A DNA stretch of 7,780 bases from an uncultured Fastidiosipila sp. (lineage in GTDB: Bacteria > Bacillota > Clostridia > Saccharofermentanales > Fastidiosipilaceae), in the NCBI GenBank assembly GCA_938014865.1, contig CALLQJ010000181.1, positions 1-7,780 of the forward strand, in the 5' to 3' direction. The notes under the pieces are model-generated. The model had not been told where the DNA came from. It made no database searches and was given only the letters and a program-made list of their open reading frames with translations. Positions 6,721-7,780 of this stretch are shown in pieces; the first letter of the stretch is position 1; every line of letters starts with the position of its first letter. The position numbers and the translations under genes are program-made.

Positions 6721-7723
6721 CGAAGCAATCGTAAATGCCGGCGTGCATGCGTACACGGCCGAAGAGAAGTATGTCCGTCCGGAAGATCCGGCCGTACAAA
6801 AGGGCGTAGAAGCGTTCATGGACCGCAAGCTCGGCCTGATGATGCACTGGATGCCCGGTGCCCAGCTGAGCAGTTTTGAATCCTGGCCGCTCTCGGACGG
6901 CGATGCGGCCTGGTCGCAGAGCGATGTCGACTGGACGGATATTCCGCATTTCAAAGAGCAGTATATCAACGCCAACAGAACCTTTTACCCCTACCGTTTC
7001 CGTCCCGACAAGATGGCTTCTTTTGCCAAAGACTGCGGCTTCCGCTACCTGCTTTTTACCACAAAGCATCATGACGGGTTTTGTATGTTTGATACGAAAA
7101 CCACGGACTACAAAGTCACCGGCCGCGCCTGCCCGTATCATGACGCGGAAAATGCCGATGTGACGGAGGCGCTGTTTGATGCCTTCCGGAACGAGGGCAT
7201 GGCAATCCACTGCTATTTCTCCAAGCCGGACTGGCATTCAAAATACTACTGGTCGCCGGAATTTCCGCCGGCCGAAACCCGCAACCCGAACTATGACCCG
7301 GCCGAACACCCGGAGATCTGGGATAAGTATGTGGAAGAGGTGCACACGCAGCTGCGCGAGCTGATGAACGACTACGGCGATATTGCCTGCCTCTGGCTGG
7401 ACGGCGGCTGGGTGCGCCCGGAGAATCATCAGGATCTGCATCTGGAAGAACTGGTCGAAGAATTCCGCAATGGCCCCCAGCCGGGACTCGTGGTCTGCGA
7501 CCGCACGGTCGGCGGCCCCCTGGAAAATGTGGTCACGCCCGAGAAGACCGTGCCGGAAGAATATCTCGGCATTCCCTGGGAGACCTGTACGACCTTGGGC
7601 GAGAAATTTTCCTTCCATTACACGGATCATTTCAAAACGCCCGAAGAGACGGTGCATCTCTTCCTGGATATTGTGGCCAAAGGCGGCTGCCTGGCGCTGA
7701 ACGTAGCCCCGCAGCCCGAATAA
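6698..7723 (+). CDS. GH29-family alpha-L-fucosidase-like glycoside hydrolase, unusually short
   Basis: Glycosidase expected to release L-fucose from an oligosaccharide with retention of configuration. Recognisable GH29 elements in order: KLGLMMHW (44-51, family H-W), TKHHDGF (122-128), YFSKPDWHSKYYW (173-185), the nucleophile segment CLWLDGGW with D235, then VTPEKTVPE (279-287) and PWETC (293-297). E282 is the likeliest acid/base from its spacing to D235, with E295 the alternative. No signal peptide is visible (MQKKKTNDEA start), so it should act in the cytoplasm on imported substrate. Its gene overlaps the kinase gene by 23 bp and belongs to that operon. The protein is 341 aa and stops at LALNVAPQPE, where relatives continue with a final barrel helix and a C-terminal beta domain (typically 430 aa or more in total). 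It may therefore be a genuine short form, a truncated gene or an assembly artefact. Fucose specificity is assigned by family; other sugars are possible within GH29. Confidence 0.88.
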   Translation: MQKKKTNDEAIVNAGVHAYTAEEKYVRPEDPAVQKGVEAFMDRKLGLMMHWMPGAQLSSFESWPLSDGDAAWSQSDVDWTDIPHFKEQYINANRTFYPYRFRPDKMASFAKDCGFRYLLFTTKHHDGFCMFDTKTTDYKVTGRACPYHDAENADVTEALFDAFRNEGMAIHCYFSKPDWHSKYYWSPEFPPAETRNPNYDPAEHPEIWDKYVEEVHTQLRELMNDYGDIACLWLDGGWVRPENHQDLHLEELVEEFRNGPQPGLVVCDRTVGGPLENVVTPEKTVPEEYLGIPWETCTTLGEKFSFHYTDHFKTPEETVHLFLDIVAKGGCLALNVAPQPE

Positions 7724-7780
7724 TATTTGACGATGGTTGATAAGGATTTAGGCCATATTTCTTCGCAAAAGCAATACACT
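7724..7780. other. AT-rich tail with no recognisable gene
   Basis: This stretch is about one-third GC, clearly lower than the coding sequence before it. A frame from an ATG at 7733 (MVDKDLGHISSQKQYT) is open to the window edge but has no ribosome binding site. No hairpin followed by a T-run is visible, so no terminator is called. None of the three frames restores the missing C-terminal part of the GH29 protein. Confidence 0.5.

Noticed and set aside
7733..7780. Start of a further gene after the GH29 gene
   Set aside because: Only 16 codons are visible, with no ribosome binding site and no recognisable protein family.
1..7780. CRISPR arrays, tRNA or rRNA genes, insertion sequences, riboswitches
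   Set aside because: No regularly spaced repeats, cloverleaf-like segments, transposase motifs or long structured leaders were seen. Nearly all of the window is protein-coding.

Overview
The window looks like a piece of a Firmicutes (Clostridia-type) chromosome, possibly from a gut or plant-matter degrader. The evidence is the moderate-to-high GC coding sequence, strong AGGAG-like ribosome binding sites, a classic lipobox lipoprotein, LplB/LplC-type sugar permeases and a YesM/YesN-type two-component system. The species cannot be named from the sequence alone.

Layout. The left half (1-3606) is a minus-strand operon. Read in its own direction it holds permease 1 (GTG start at 3606), permease 2 (2606-1686) and a solute-binding lipoprotein (start 1614, running off the left edge of the window). 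Together they are the membrane and binding parts of a carbohydrate ABC importer of the CUT1 / LplABC type. No ATPase is encoded, so a shared MsmK/MsiK-type ATPase elsewhere in the genome is inferred. Positions 3607-3781 form a divergent control region with a convincing sigma-A-type promoter on each strand and short repeats between them that could be operators. The right half (3782-7723) is a plus-strand operon of tightly overlapping genes: an AraC-type response regulator (3782-4891), a membrane histidine kinase (4888-6720) and a GH29-family alpha-L-fucosidase-like enzyme (6698-7723). The last 57 bases are AT-rich and carry nothing recognisable.

How it fits together (inference). The kinase probably senses a sugar or oligosaccharide outside the cell and phosphorylates the AraC-type regulator, which activates the divergent transporter operon and possibly its own. 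The lipoprotein and permeases import the oligosaccharide, and the GH29 enzyme, which has no signal peptide, removes fucose in the cytoplasm. This is a recognisable kind of glycan-uptake locus and not a wholly new system. The points most worth checking are the abrupt end of the GH29 protein right after its last barrel-strand motif, the repeat-bearing divergent control region, and an intercistronic hairpin just before the lipoprotein gene.
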